Virus record (IMG/VR): IMGVR_UViG_3300024356_000309
Location: 1 to 22,466 of that record
DNA: 22,466 bases
DNA from: a virus
Direction: 5' to 3' (one strand)
The notes beneath the pieces were generated by a model that searched no databases, was not told the DNA's origin, and saw nothing but the letters and a program-made list of their open reading frames with translations. This document shows positions 13,142-20,499 of the stretch, piece by piece. A program made the position numbers and the translations under genes. Position 1 is the stretch's first letter. Each line of letters opens with the position of its first letter.

Positions 13142-15464
13142 CCGATTCTACCTTAGCTTCTTCAGCGGCCCGTTGTGCTCTGAGTGCTTTCTTTTCTTCT
13201 TTAGTTAATGGTTTAGGAATTTCTGCAACTGTAAAGTCTAGTTTATCATCAACAATATCTACAGTTACTCGACCACCATTAACTAGATCGCCAAACAGCA
13301 CACGACGACTTAAAGGACTTTTAACTTCGTTATCGATAATACGAGCCAACGGGCGAGCACCCATTTTCTTATCATAACCTTTATCTGCTAACCAACGAGT
13401 AGCTTTAGCTGTAAGAACAATTTCAATTCCTTTATCTTTAAGTTGACCGTTGAGATCGCCAATAAATTTCTTGACAATTTGTTCAACAACTTTTTCGCTA
13501 AGTTTATTGAATTTAATTACAGCGTCAAGACGATTGCGGAATTCAGGAGCAAAGAATTTTTTAATTGCTTTATCATCTTCGCCGTCGCGTTCTAGTTCGC
13601 CGAATCCAATGGTATTACGTTCGTTATCGGCAGCACCTAGGTTAGATGTCATAATAAGAATTGTATTTCGACCATCTGCTTGTTTACCATTTGATCCTGT
13701 AACAAACCCGTTATCCATAAAAGCAAGAAGAATGTTAGAAACATCTGGATGTGCTTTTTCGATTTCGTCTAACAATAAAATAGAATTAGGTTGTTCTTGC
13801 AGTTTAGTAATTAACTGACCTGCGTTATCTTCGTAACCAACATACCCTGGAGGAGCACCAATTAACCGTGCAACACTATGCTTCTCTTGATATTCGCCCA
13901 TATCGAAACGAATAAGTTGCATACCCATCTTGTCTGCAAGTTGTTTAGCAGTTTCTGTTTTACCGCAACCTGTTGGGCCTAAGAATAAGAATGAACCAAT
14001 TGGTTTGTTAGGTGCTTTCATACCTGCTTGTGCAACCATAACTTTGTCAAGCAATGTGTCAACAGCTTTATCCTGACCGTAAACAACGGATTTCATTTGT
14101 GCATCTAATCCTGAAAGATTTTTGCTTTCTTTTTGTGCTACAGTCTCTAAAGGCATATTGATCATCTTGCTAAGTTCGTATGTAACTTGTTCGATGTCAA
14201 CAATTTGATCAATGCCGTCCATTGCTTCGTCGTCTTTAAGTTTGTAACGAGCCGCAGCACAGTCAATGATATCAATGGCCTTATCTGGAAGTTTCTTATC
14301 CGCCATATACTTGACAGATAATTTAACTGCTTGGTCAATAGCCGCATCACTAATTTTAACATTGTGATGTTGTTCATAATACTTTTTAAGACCTTTAAGA
14401 ATCTTAATAGTGATTTCTGGAGTAGGTTCTTCAATACTTACACGCTGGAATCGACGCATTAGAGCACGATCGCTTTCGAAGTATTTTCGATATTCTTCCC
14501 AGGTAGTAGATGCAATAAGTTTGATAATACCTTTGGTAAGAATAGGCTTAAGCATATTGGCCATATCGTTAGAACTTTGACTTGCAGCACCTGCACCGTT
14601 CATCATATGCGCTTCGTCGATAAAAAGAATAATTTTACCTTTCTTTTCAAGTGCTGATAAAACTGCTTTTAATCGCTCTTCAAAATCACCACGATATTTA
14701 CTGCCAGCAAGCAATGAACTAATATCAAGTGTATAAACTTGATGATCCTGAATGAATTTAGGGACTTTCTTTTCAAAGATCTTACGTGCAAGTCCTTCTG
14801 CAATAGCAGTCTTACCTACACCTGGATCACCTACCATAAGAACGTTACTCTTATTACGTCGAGCTAGAACTAGTTGAATTTTTTCAATTTCATCATCACG
14901 ACCAATAACAGGGTCAATCTTACGCTGCTTTGCTTTGAAGCTTAAATTTGTACAGAATTGATTTAAAATTCTATCTGCTTGATTTGTATTAACAACTTTA
15001 TTTTCGCTCAATTCGACCTCTTCTTCCTGTACAAAATTTTCTTGGAAATATTTTACAAATTTTTCTTTAGTTACACCACCTTTTGTTAAGAAGTAAAAGG
15101 CAAAACTATTCTTTTCTGATAACACACTGATGATTACATCGGCCACTTCCATTCGTTGACGGCCGCTAAACAACACCTGTGTAAAACAACGATTAAGCAC
15201 ACGTTCCACACTATTAGTTTTCTTTGGCTTAATATTTGGATTTGAAATCTTGATATCGTTAAGATTATTTTTTAGATAATGTTCAAGATTAGTTTTAATA
15301 AAAGTTGAATCTGCACCAAAACTTTCTATAAGTTTGAATGATTCATCGTCGTTCATAATACCAAAAACAATATGTTCGATGGTAATATATTCGTGACCTA
15401 AGTCTTTTGCAACTCTAATAGAGTCTTCAAAAATTTCTTGAAGTTGCTTACTTGGTTCGATCAT
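13107..15464 (-). CDS. clpA: ClpA-type AAA+ unfoldase
   Basis: This 785-residue protein has an N-terminal Clp repeat domain (about 1-145) and two AAA+ modules. D1 has Walker A GDPGVGKT at 212-219 and Walker B ILFIDEAH near 279-286. D2 has Walker A GPTGCGKT at 496-503 and Walker B ILLLDEIEKAH near 562-572. There is no long coiled-coil M domain between them, which makes it ClpA/ClpC-like rather than the ClpB disaggregase. The loop NTIGFGE contains IGF at 619-621, the position that docks ClpP in ClpA (IGL). It could therefore feed substrates to host ClpP or compete with host ClpA. It follows dnaJ by 3 nt with an AAGGA site and overlaps the next gene by 35 nt. Both ATPase sites look intact. Confidence 0.95.
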   Translation of the reverse strand: MIEPSKQLQEIFEDSIRVAKDLGHEYITIEHIVFGIMNDDESFKLIESFGADSTFIKTNLEHYLKNNLNDIKISNPNIKPKKTNSVERVLNRCFTQVLFSGRQRMEVADVIISVLSEKNSFAFYFLTKGGVTKEKFVKYFQENFVQEEEVELSENKVVNTNQADRILNQFCTNLSFKAKQRKIDPVIGRDDEIEKIQLVLARRNKSNVLMVGDPGVGKTAIAEGLARKIFEKKVPKFIQDHQVYTLDISSLLAGSKYRGDFEERLKAVLSALEKKGKIILFIDEAHMMNGAGAASQSSNDMANMLKPILTKGIIKLIASTTWEEYRKYFESDRALMRRFQRVSIEEPTPEITIKILKGLKKYYEQHHNVKISDAAIDQAVKLSVKYMADKKLPDKAIDIIDCAAARYKLKDDEAMDGIDQIVDIEQVTYELSKMINMPLETVAQKESKNLSGLDAQMKSVVYGQDKAVDTLLDKVMVAQAGMKAPNKPIGSFLFLGPTGCGKTETAKQLADKMGMQLIRFDMGEYQEKHSVARLIGAPPGYVGYEDNAGQLITKLQEQPNSILLLDEIEKAHPDVSNILLAFMDNGFVTGSNGKQADGRNTILIMTSNLGAADNERNTIGFGELERDGEDDKAIKKFFAPEFRNRLDAVIKFNKLSEKVVEQIVKKFIGDLNGQLKDKGIEIVLTAKATRWLADKGYDKKMGARPLARIIDNEVKSPLSRRVLFGDLVNGGRVTVDIVDDKLDFTVAEIPKPLTKEEKKALRAQRAAEEAKVESDAITEDQTDNS

Positions 15465-15467
15465 TAT

Positions 15468-16319
15468 TTAGATTCCTTCTTTAAGTTGTTTAATCTGTTC
15501 GATTTGATTATTGTTTAAATTCTTAGGTATTAATACTTTAATTTTTAACATCAAATGACCTTTTTGTCTAGTCCTCATATTAGGAAGACCTTCTCCTGTT
15601 ATCCGTAATGTTGTGTCTGGTTGTGTTCCTTGCGGAATGTTAATTGATAATTTTTTTAAATCTAACGTCGTTATCTCAACTGACGTTCCTAAAATTGCAT
15701 CCCAAACAGATATTTCTTTTTCTAAAAATAGAGTTGCACCTTCTCGTCTAAAAATAGGATGGTCTGCAACAAATACATTTACTATAAGATCTCCGGGTCG
15801 AAGAGAAGGAATTGAACTGTCTCCCATACCTTCGTATCTAATTTGTTGACCGTGTTCTATTCCCTGAGGAATCTGAATGTTGATCATTTTAGGTTTTCCG
15901 CCCGGCATTGATAATTCGGCGGTAAAATCTTTACCGTTTAGGACATCTTCTAATGTCACGGTTACGTTTATGTTTAGGGATTTGTTTTTCCTCATCGGTT
16001 GGCGACCAAAACCTCCAAACCCAAAATTACCAAACAAATCATTTATATCACCTGCACCAAAATGGAACTCAAAAGGATTTCCTGGGCCGTGATGATGGAA
16101 ACCTCCCATTCCTGGTTGTGCATTAGGATCTCCGCCCATATCGATAATCCGTTTTTTATCAGGATCGCTTAATGTTTCGTAGGCAGTAGATATTTCTTTA
16201 AATTTATTTTGGTCACCACCGCGATCGGGATGATGCTTCATCGCAAGTTTACGATAAGCCTTTTTAATTTCGTCGTCAGAGGCACCTCTCTGTAAACCTA
16301 GTGTTGAGTAATAATCCAT
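15468..16319 (-). CDS. dnaJ: DnaJ/Hsp40 co-chaperone, type II (CbpA-like)
   Basis: The 283-residue protein has an N-terminal J domain (residues 1-60) with the DnaK-stimulating HPD at 30-32. A Gly/Phe/His-rich region follows (about 65-107), then two beta-rich substrate-binding domains (KSLNINVTVTLEDVLNG; DLKKLSINIPQGTQPDTTLR). The CxxCxGxG zinc repeats of type I DnaJ are absent, so it is CbpA-like. I chose the ATG at 16319, where the family normally starts (MDYYSTLGL). An in-frame GTG at 16349 would lie on the promoter. Neither start has a ribosome site. The ATG lies exactly where transcription is predicted to begin, so the message may be leaderless. It forms an operon with clpA. The J domain should recruit host DnaK, because no phage DnaK is seen. 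Confidence 0.95.
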   Translation of the reverse strand: MDYYSTLGLQRGASDDEIKKAYRKLAMKHHPDRGGDQNKFKEISTAYETLSDPDKKRIIDMGGDPNAQPGMGGFHHHGPGNPFEFHFGAGDINDLFGNFGFGGFGRQPMRKNKSLNINVTVTLEDVLNGKDFTAELSMPGGKPKMINIQIPQGIEHGQQIRYEGMGDSSIPSLRPGDLIVNVFVADHPIFRREGATLFLEKEISVWDAILGTSVEITTLDLKKLSINIPQGTQPDTTLRITGEGLPNMRTRQKGHLMLKIKVLIPKNLNNNQIEQIKQLKEGI

Positions 16320-16325
16320 AGTAAC

Positions 16326-16354
16326 ATTATACAATAAAAAAAGGACCACGTCAA
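16326..16354 (-). promoter_or_regulatory. Sigma70 promoter for dnaJ-clpA, overlapping a terminator
   Basis: Minus strand: TTGACG (16354-16349, 5 of 6), 17-nt spacer, TATAAT (16331-16326, 6 of 6). The -35 lies in the loop of the terminator hairpin, and the spacer holds its T-run. Seven bases past the -10 is 16319, the A of the dnaJ ATG. Confidence 0.78.
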
Positions 16355-16365
16355 GTAGTCCTTTT
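16339..16365 (-). terminator. Rho-independent terminator, probably bidirectional
   Basis: An 8-bp stem (AAAAGGAC with GTCCTTTT) closes an 11-nt loop. On the minus strand seven Ts follow, so it ends the lysis-block transcript about 28 nt after the stop of the secreted-protein gene. The T-rich arm on the plus side could stop antisense transcription too. Confidence 0.82.
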
Positions 16366-16392
16366 ATTTAAGTAAGATTTACTGAGCTCAAA

Positions 16393-16596
16393 TTATTTTT
16401 TATCTGGCTTAGTTCCTTCAACTTTAGTGCCTTCTTTCTTTTCGTGTTTTTTCATAGTTTTGCATTTTTCAACTTCTTTACCTGTTTTGGCATCTTTAGT
16501 TTTAATGCAAACTTTTTCTGCCTTAGCTGGCGCATCTGCTGCTACTGCTGTAAATGAAAATGTTGCTGTAATTATTAGTGCTAAAAGATTTTTCAT
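16393..16596 (-). CDS. Small secreted Lys-rich protein (67 aa)
   Basis: A classic signal peptide spans residues 1-19 or so (MKNLLALIITATFSFTAVAA), with a probable cleavage after AVA. The mature part contains two cysteines (KVCIKTKDAKTGKEVEKCKT) that may form a disulfide, followed by a strongly basic, repetitive Lys/Glu/Gly tail. It should reach the periplasm by the Sec route. Similar short secreted proteins occur in Proteobacteria, from memory, but the function is not known. It is the last gene of the lysis block, has an AGGAG site and is followed by a terminator. A role in late periplasmic events or superinfection control is possible, and nothing in the sequence shows it. Confidence 0.8.
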   Translation of the reverse strand: MKNLLALIITATFSFTAVAADAPAKAEKVCIKTKDAKTGKEVEKCKTMKKHEKKEGTKVEGTKPDKK

Positions 16597-16608
16597 ATCT
16601 TTCTCCTT

Positions 16609-17145
16609 TTAAATTTCTGGTTGATCAGGTTGAACCGGCATTGGTTTACCTGAACTGCTGGTCATTACTTGAGCCTTTGGCGCTCCAAATCCTGTACTGC
16701 TACCAAAGCCGCCTGCTGGTGCTGCTGGAGGTACGCTTCCAAAGCCGCTTGAGCTAAAGCCTCCTGTGGTGCTTGCTGCTCCGAAACCTGACGAAGCTGG
16801 TGCCTGGAAACTGCTCGGTCCTGCTGGAGGAGGGCTAAATGTTGTTGGTTGTTGTATTCCGCCATTGTTTGCTCCATTTAATTTTTCTTGTGTACGACCA
16901 AATGCCGCAATACCTAATACCGCACCCATCGCGATATGGAATAAACCAGCACCTTGTAGTGTTAGTGGATTCCATTGTGTAATAGGACTATGTGTTAGAG
17001 TTTGTAACAAACTCCATAAGATTGGAAATACTACCATGTCCATCATACAGACAACCATATACATCCAACCCATCATTGGACGCCACTTAGCATTCATCCA
17101 ATCTTCTTTTTTCTTTTCGCTTTCGCTCTTTACTTCTTCTGTCAT
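16609..17145 (-). CDS. Holin-like membrane protein (GTA 3TM-holin type)
   Basis: Residues 20-90 contain a Trp/Met-rich hydrophobic segment (WRPMMGWMYMVVCMMDMVVF followed by PILWSLLQ) and a second one (LQGAGLFHIAMGAVLGIAAF). The pattern RPMMGW...TQWNPLTLQGAGLFH resembles the Pfam family of three-TM holins for gene-transfer-agent release. The N-terminus is charged and cytoplasmic-looking. Residues 95-178 form a low-complexity Gly/Ser/Pro/Ala tail with repeated GFG, which is unusual for a holin. It lies downstream of the endolysin and spanin genes, which supports a lysis role. The ATG has an AGGAG site. I am fairly confident that it is a lysis membrane protein, less so that it is the pore former. 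Confidence 0.75.
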   Translation of the reverse strand: MTEEVKSESEKKKEDWMNAKWRPMMGWMYMVVCMMDMVVFPILWSLLQTLTHSPITQWNPLTLQGAGLFHIAMGAVLGIAAFGRTQEKLNGANNGGIQQPTTFSPPPAGPSSFQAPASSGFGAASTTGGFSSSGFGSVPPAAPAGGFGSSTGFGAPKAQVMTSSSGKPMPVQPDQPEI

Positions 17146-17163
17146 GTGTCGCTCCTATTCAAT

Positions 17164-17724
17164 TTAAAACCAAAGGAATAATCCGTTGGCTGATAACAAT
17201 ATACCCACTCCTGCTACTGCAAAACTACTCCAAAACATTGGCATACTAACAGCAAGAATACTTGCTGATAAAACAACAATGGCTAATTGATATGCAGTTG
17301 ATGCATAACCAATCCACGGACTTGATTTTTTGGCGTGTTCGCGATCAGCTTCCATCTTACGAGCATTAACAGCAATTTCTTTCTTGTCGCTGTCCATACG
17401 TTCTGCTTCTGCCTTAAACTCTGCCTTTAGTTTAGGATCGCTGGTGGTCTTGCTGGCAATCTCATAACTAACTAAACGATTATTCTTGGCCTGATATTGT
17501 GCCCAAGCATTGTTAGCACCTAGGGTATTGTTAAGAACTGTAGAACTTAACTTGCCACCATACCAACTGTTAACTGCTAAGAATAAGGCAAATACGGAAA
17601 TAACCATACCTGCTTTGTCTTTAATCTTTGCTTCTCTTTCGCTTCGAGAACCCGCCGCTGGCTTCGGCGCATCTTCCTTAGGTTCTTTATTAATCAATTT
17701 TAAAATTGAATCATGCAATGCCAT
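17164..17724 (-). CDS. DUF4337-like membrane protein
   Basis: The 186-residue protein has a polar N-terminus, a membrane segment at about 39-58 (AGMVISVFALFLAVNSWYGG), and a long helical, charged stretch including NNAWAQYQAKNNRLVSYEIA. Two closely spaced C-terminal membrane segments follow (about 138-156 and 160-185). The xxxWAxYQAKxxR motif after the first helix is characteristic of DUF4337. The role of that family is not established. The gene is embedded between the spanin pair and the holin-like gene and may take part in lysis or act as an antiholin, but that is inferred from position only. An AAGGAG site precedes the ATG. Confidence 0.8.
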   Translation of the reverse strand: MALHDSILKLINKEPKEDAPKPAAGSRSEREAKIKDKAGMVISVFALFLAVNSWYGGKLSSTVLNNTLGANNAWAQYQAKNNRLVSYEIASKTTSDPKLKAEFKAEAERMDSDKKEIAVNARKMEADREHAKKSSPWIGYASTAYQLAIVVLSASILAVSMPMFWSSFAVAGVGILLSANGLFLWF

Positions 17725-17752
17725 TTATACGCTCCTTGTAAATGTGCTATGT

Positions 17753-18013
17753 TTATTTAACACTTTCTCTGATTTTCTTCTGTCCGTTATACCATTCAAC
17801 CCAGTCATCTACTTTTGCTTTACAATCGTAATATTCTTTATAATTATCTGCAACAGTTTCAACAATTGAACTTAATTTGTCGTTTTTAGGATCTACAGTT
17901 TTTAGATCTGGACAAGCAACTAACAAATCTTTAGGAACTTCCGGAAACGGCGGAATAGTCGTTAAACAACCTGTTAACAATACAGCAGGAATTAATAGTG
18001 CTAATCTTGTCAT
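17753..18013 (-). CDS. Outer-membrane spanin lipoprotein (Rz1-like)
   Basis: The 86-residue protein begins with a lipoprotein signal, MTRLALLIPAVLLTGC, with the lipobox LLTGC placing the lipidated Cys at 16. A short proline-containing segment follows (TTIPPFPEVP), as in o-spanins, and then a charged helical tail. Its ATG overlaps the stop of the inner-membrane spanin gene (ATGA at 18010-18013), the usual tight arrangement of Rz/Rz1 pairs. The pair spans the periplasm and fuses inner and outer membranes in the last step of lysis, which implies a Gram-negative host. It is longer than lambda Rz1 (60 aa), which is common in T4-like phages. Confidence 0.85.
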   Translation of the reverse strand: MTRLALLIPAVLLTGCLTTIPPFPEVPKDLLVACPDLKTVDPKNDKLSSIVETVADNYKEYYDCKAKVDDWVEWYNGQKKIRESVK

Positions 18014-18474
18014 TTCTTAGCCTCTGGATTAGTTGCTGCTTTGTTAATTATTTCATTAACCTTAGGGTCTAATTTACAATCTGCATTAATCTGACGTTCT
18101 ACTTCTTTAATTTCAGTTTTAACAGTATTGTAATATTCTACACGAACTTTTTGTTTTTTCTTGCGTTCTTCTTCGAGTTTTTTGTTAAGATTATTAGACT
18201 GGTCTTCCATTAGAGCAACCTTGTCTTCTAATTCTTTAACTTTTGCTCTCCAAGATGCTTCGGTATCGTAGCCGCCCTTGAAGTAAACACCGCTAACTAA
18301 AAGGGCAACACTTATGATCTGAATCAATAAATGATAAGGAGCCAACGCTGGAAACCAGCGAACGATCCGGTGTAGCAAAAAGAAACTTAATACTGTACCT
18401 ATGATACCTGCCAACAATACTAAATGTATAGCATACATTAATACTGAATCAGGTATCCACGCAAGCAACCACAT
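18010..18474 (-). CDS. Inner-membrane spanin (Rz-like), two N-terminal TM helices
   Basis: The 154-residue protein has hydrophobic helices at about 10-33 (SVLMYAIHLVLLAGIIGTVL) and 46-66 (YHLLIQIISVALLVSGVYF). A long charged coiled coil follows (KVKELEDKVALMEDQSNNLN, then KKLEEERKKKQKVRVEYYNT) to about residue 125. A coiled-coil periplasmic arm anchored at the N-terminus, followed directly by an overlapping lipoprotein gene, is the defining layout of an i-spanin. Two rather than one membrane helix is less usual and implies an outside N-terminus if the arm is periplasmic. The gene starts 1 nt after the endolysin stop. Confidence 0.82.
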   Translation of the reverse strand: MWLLAWIPDSVLMYAIHLVLLAGIIGTVLSFFLLHRIVRWFPALAPYHLLIQIISVALLVSGVYFKGGYDTEASWRAKVKELEDKVALMEDQSNNLNKKLEEERKKKQKVRVEYYNTVKTEIKEVERQINADCKLDPKVNEIINKAATNPEAKK

Positions 18475-18475
18475 A

Positions 18476-19111
18476 TTAGGCTCCTAATACGTGTAGTGCG
18501 TGGTTATAATGTTTAATACGATCTTCTAAACCAATAGTACCACCGTTGATACGCTTGGTTAATGTTAGAATGTCACCTTTGTCTGCCCATTGATTTAGGT
18601 TGTTTGTTTCCCAGAACCAGCAAGCTGATTGCACAGCACCTTCGAATGTCTGTAGATATTCACTGGCTTCTTCAACAGGAATATCTAACGACGCAGCAAA
18701 CCAAGTATAGTTTTCTTTACCAGTTAACTGAATAAGGCCGCGACCACAATAACGGAAACCATCGCCGCTATGCTCATCACCGTTGCCCATACGATTTGCA
18801 TAGATTCTATTAGCAATAGCTTCTTGCTTGTTGGGCAATGAAGCATATTGATTAGCAATGTCGTCATTCGGAAAATATTTAGGGAAAATCTTACGTAGAC
18901 TCGGAGCACGATAATTTAAGTTTTCTTTTAAAACTTTGAAACCGCCTGATTCGTGAGCGCATTGTGCTACAAAAGCTGCTACACGCTGCGGAGTATTAAT
19001 TTCGTAATCTGGAAGAATCTCGCATAGTGCATTATACCAATGATCTAGGTATTGATTACCGGGAATCATTTGTCCTAACTGTTCTTTTGTAAAATCAAAC
19101 GTAAAACTCAT
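18476..19111 (-). CDS. GH19 endolysin (lysis cassette copy)
   Basis: The 211 residues are almost entirely a GH19 domain. FVAQCAHESGGFKVLKENLN gives the predicted catalytic Glu54, and FRYCGRGLIQLTGKENY (about 119-135) is the cleft signature. A typical ERIANRxYANRMGNG-like segment lies in between (IANRIYANRMGNG). There is no signal peptide or membrane segment, so it is a cytoplasmic endolysin that needs a holin to reach the cell wall. It is directly followed by spanin genes and then a holin-like gene, which supports this. The other GH19 protein in the window (8903-9628) has a shortened central region and an added leader, so the two are diverged copies with probably different jobs. The start lies 2 nt after the preceding stop, with an AAGGAT site. 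Confidence 0.92.
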   Translation of the reverse strand: MSFTFDFTKEQLGQMIPGNQYLDHWYNALCEILPDYEINTPQRVAAFVAQCAHESGGFKVLKENLNYRAPSLRKIFPKYFPNDDIANQYASLPNKQEAIANRIYANRMGNGDEHSGDGFRYCGRGLIQLTGKENYTWFAASLDIPVEEASEYLQTFEGAVQSACWFWETNNLNQWADKGDILTLTKRINGGTIGLEDRIKHYNHALHVLGA

Positions 19112-19113
19112 TA

Positions 19114-19869
19114 TTATATCCTTTTCAATAACATAGAACGACTGCCGTTGTTAAAAACAAAATTTTCTCCAACTTTATTAATGTTGTAGTCGCCTAATAC
19201 TTTAGTTAGCCAAAACATCTCGCTAGTTGCTGCTTCGTCAACTGAATACCCGTCTTCAATGCCTTCTAAGATAGATTCGGTTGTACTGTCTTTAACAATC
19301 TGTAGTGTAATTTTATTATTGTAAGGTTTGTGAATAGTGATAACATCTCCATCTAATGTTAAATCGTCCATTAATGTTTTTGTAAAGAACTGTTTAACAT
19401 TTTCTGTTTGCATCTTATGCATAAACCCTTTATAATCATTAGGAGTATCTGGGATACGTTTTAATGAATCGCCTGATACTTCGTGTACTTGATTATCTTT
19501 ATAATATTTAAATTTAAAATTATCAATACCTGTTAGTCGTTGAACACCATAGGTTAAGTCCTTAATCTGTTCTGCTAGCTTTGGAGTACGACTAATTTCT
19601 ACAAAGACTGAATACTCGCCACTATTGTCTTCACCAGAACTAACATCCGCGTCTAAAACAAATGAATATCCTTTTTCAATGAACTCCATTAAGTCTTTTG
19701 CTGGACTTCTATCTTTTACTTTGAAACTAACAACACAGACGTCCTGATCTTCTCCCATTTTTGATTTGAAGCTGTCTACTTCAAATGTGGGATGGATCAT
19801 TTCTTGTAAATCTAAAGGACGAAGACCTTCATTAAGCTGCTGGTTGTTCTGCTGCTGGTTGTTCTGCAT
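19114..19869 (-). CDS. Phage protein of unknown function, probably structural (251 aa)
   Basis: I do not recognise a named family. The ATG at 19869 (MQNNQQQNNQQLNEGLRPLD) was chosen because AGGA lies 8 nt upstream; further-upstream starts would lie deeper inside the preceding gene. The N-terminus is Gln/Asn-rich because it reads a tandem repeat in a second frame. The rest is a mixed alpha/beta protein with DVCVVSFKVKDRSPAKDLME, GEYSVFVEISRTPKLAEQIK and DGDVITIHKPYNNKITLQIV. It is co-expressed with the upstream 181-aa gene, and the two are probably functional partners. The location before the endolysin suggests late expression. Confidence 0.8.
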   Translation of the reverse strand: MQNNQQQNNQQLNEGLRPLDLQEMIHPTFEVDSFKSKMGEDQDVCVVSFKVKDRSPAKDLMEFIEKGYSFVLDADVSSGEDNSGEYSVFVEISRTPKLAEQIKDLTYGVQRLTGIDNFKFKYYKDNQVHEVSGDSLKRIPDTPNDYKGFMHKMQTENVKQFFTKTLMDDLTLDGDVITIHKPYNNKITLQIVKDSTTESILEGIEDGYSVDEAATSEMFWLTKVLGDYNINKVGENFVFNNGSRSMLLKRI

Positions 19870-20377
19870 TTGCCATTTCCTGTGCTTGTTGTTCTGCTGG
19901 ATCGATATGAGCATTAACGCCAGATGCGCTAACAATGTCTTCAATCTTATTCTTATCTAATTCTGTATAACCTCTATTAATATCAGACATTAATTTCTTA
20001 GGCATTTTAATTTTAATCATCCATACTGGATGACGATCTAGTTTACCTTTTCTTGTTCCTGGTCTAATATCATCGGGGTCTTTAATTTTTCTAACAGAAG
20101 ATATTTCTGTTTCTGCAACCTGAACCTTGCAACCGTATTCTAACAAACGTTTTGCACCTTCGGGTTCCGGCATTTCATCTTTAGGCCACATAAAGGTACA
20201 TTCTACAAAATAGCGACTTTCGTGAGGTCCGGATACTAATTCACCGTCGAGCCAGTTGTCAAAAACATATACATCTAGTTCGTCAATTACTCTCTCAAAA
20301 TCTTTGAGTAGATTTAAACTATTGTTAGAACCGTAGATCTGTTCTATATTATTAATAATATCTTTAATATCGGCCAT
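19832..20377 (-). CDS. Conserved phage protein of unknown function (181 aa)
   Basis: The N-terminus MADIKDIINNIEQIYGSNNS is helical. A compact region follows with YVFDNWLDGELVSGPHESRY, FVECTFMWPKDEMPEPEGAK and RLLEYGCKVQVAETEISSVR. I recall this DNWLDGELVSGP...FMWPKDEMPEPEGA pattern from T4-like marine phages, where it stays hypothetical. The C-terminus ends in a low-complexity tail (AEQPAAEQPAA) encoded by a 15-bp tandem repeat. A GATAAATA element 16-23 nt upstream and an AGGAG site give a short late-type leader. It overlaps the next gene by 38 nt. Confidence 0.82.
   Translation of the reverse strand: MADIKDIINNIEQIYGSNNSLNLLKDFERVIDELDVYVFDNWLDGELVSGPHESRYFVECTFMWPKDEMPEPEGAKRLLEYGCKVQVAETEISSVRKIKDPDDIRPGTRKGKLDRHPVWMIKIKMPKKLMSDINRGYTELDKNKIEDIVSASGVNAHIDPAEQQAQEMANAEQPAAEQPAA
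19836..19865. repeat. Two perfect 15-bp tandem repeats inside a two-gene overlap
   Basis: The plus-strand unit gctgctggttgttct occurs twice in direct succession, with a degenerate further copy near 19888-19900. On the minus strand it encodes AEQPA twice at the end of one protein and QNNQQ-type residues at the start of the next, in another frame. Confidence 0.9.
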
Positions 20378-20392
20378 GATTTCTCCTACTTG

Positions 20393-20400
20393 TATTTATC
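20393..20400 (-). promoter_or_regulatory. Late-promoter-like octamer GATAAATA
   Basis: Minus strand, in the intergenic region, 15 nt before the ATG at 20377, followed by an AGGAG ribosome site. The placement suits a late promoter with a very short leader for the genes leading into the lysis block. Confidence 0.55.
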
Positions 20401-20453
20401 GAGATAATTTAATCATTACATATAACTTTTTCACGAAAATGTTAAATAAAAAT

Positions 20454-20499
20454 GTGTTCGGTCACGGACACTACGGTTTTTAGGGTCCGTGCCTAGCAC
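20454..20499 (+). promoter_or_regulatory. Long hairpin in the phoH leader
   Basis: The 5' arm GTGTTCGG-T-CACGGAC (20454-20469) pairs with GTCCGTG-CCTAGCAC (20485-20499), giving about 14 pairs (one G-U) with one bulged T and one mismatch, around a 15-nt loop. It ends 3 nt before the GAGGAGGG ribosome site (20503-20510). A TTAAATAA late-like box at 20442-20449 would put the transcript start at the foot of the stem. It could stabilise the message or control translation. It is not followed by a T-run, so it is not a terminator. Confidence 0.6.
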
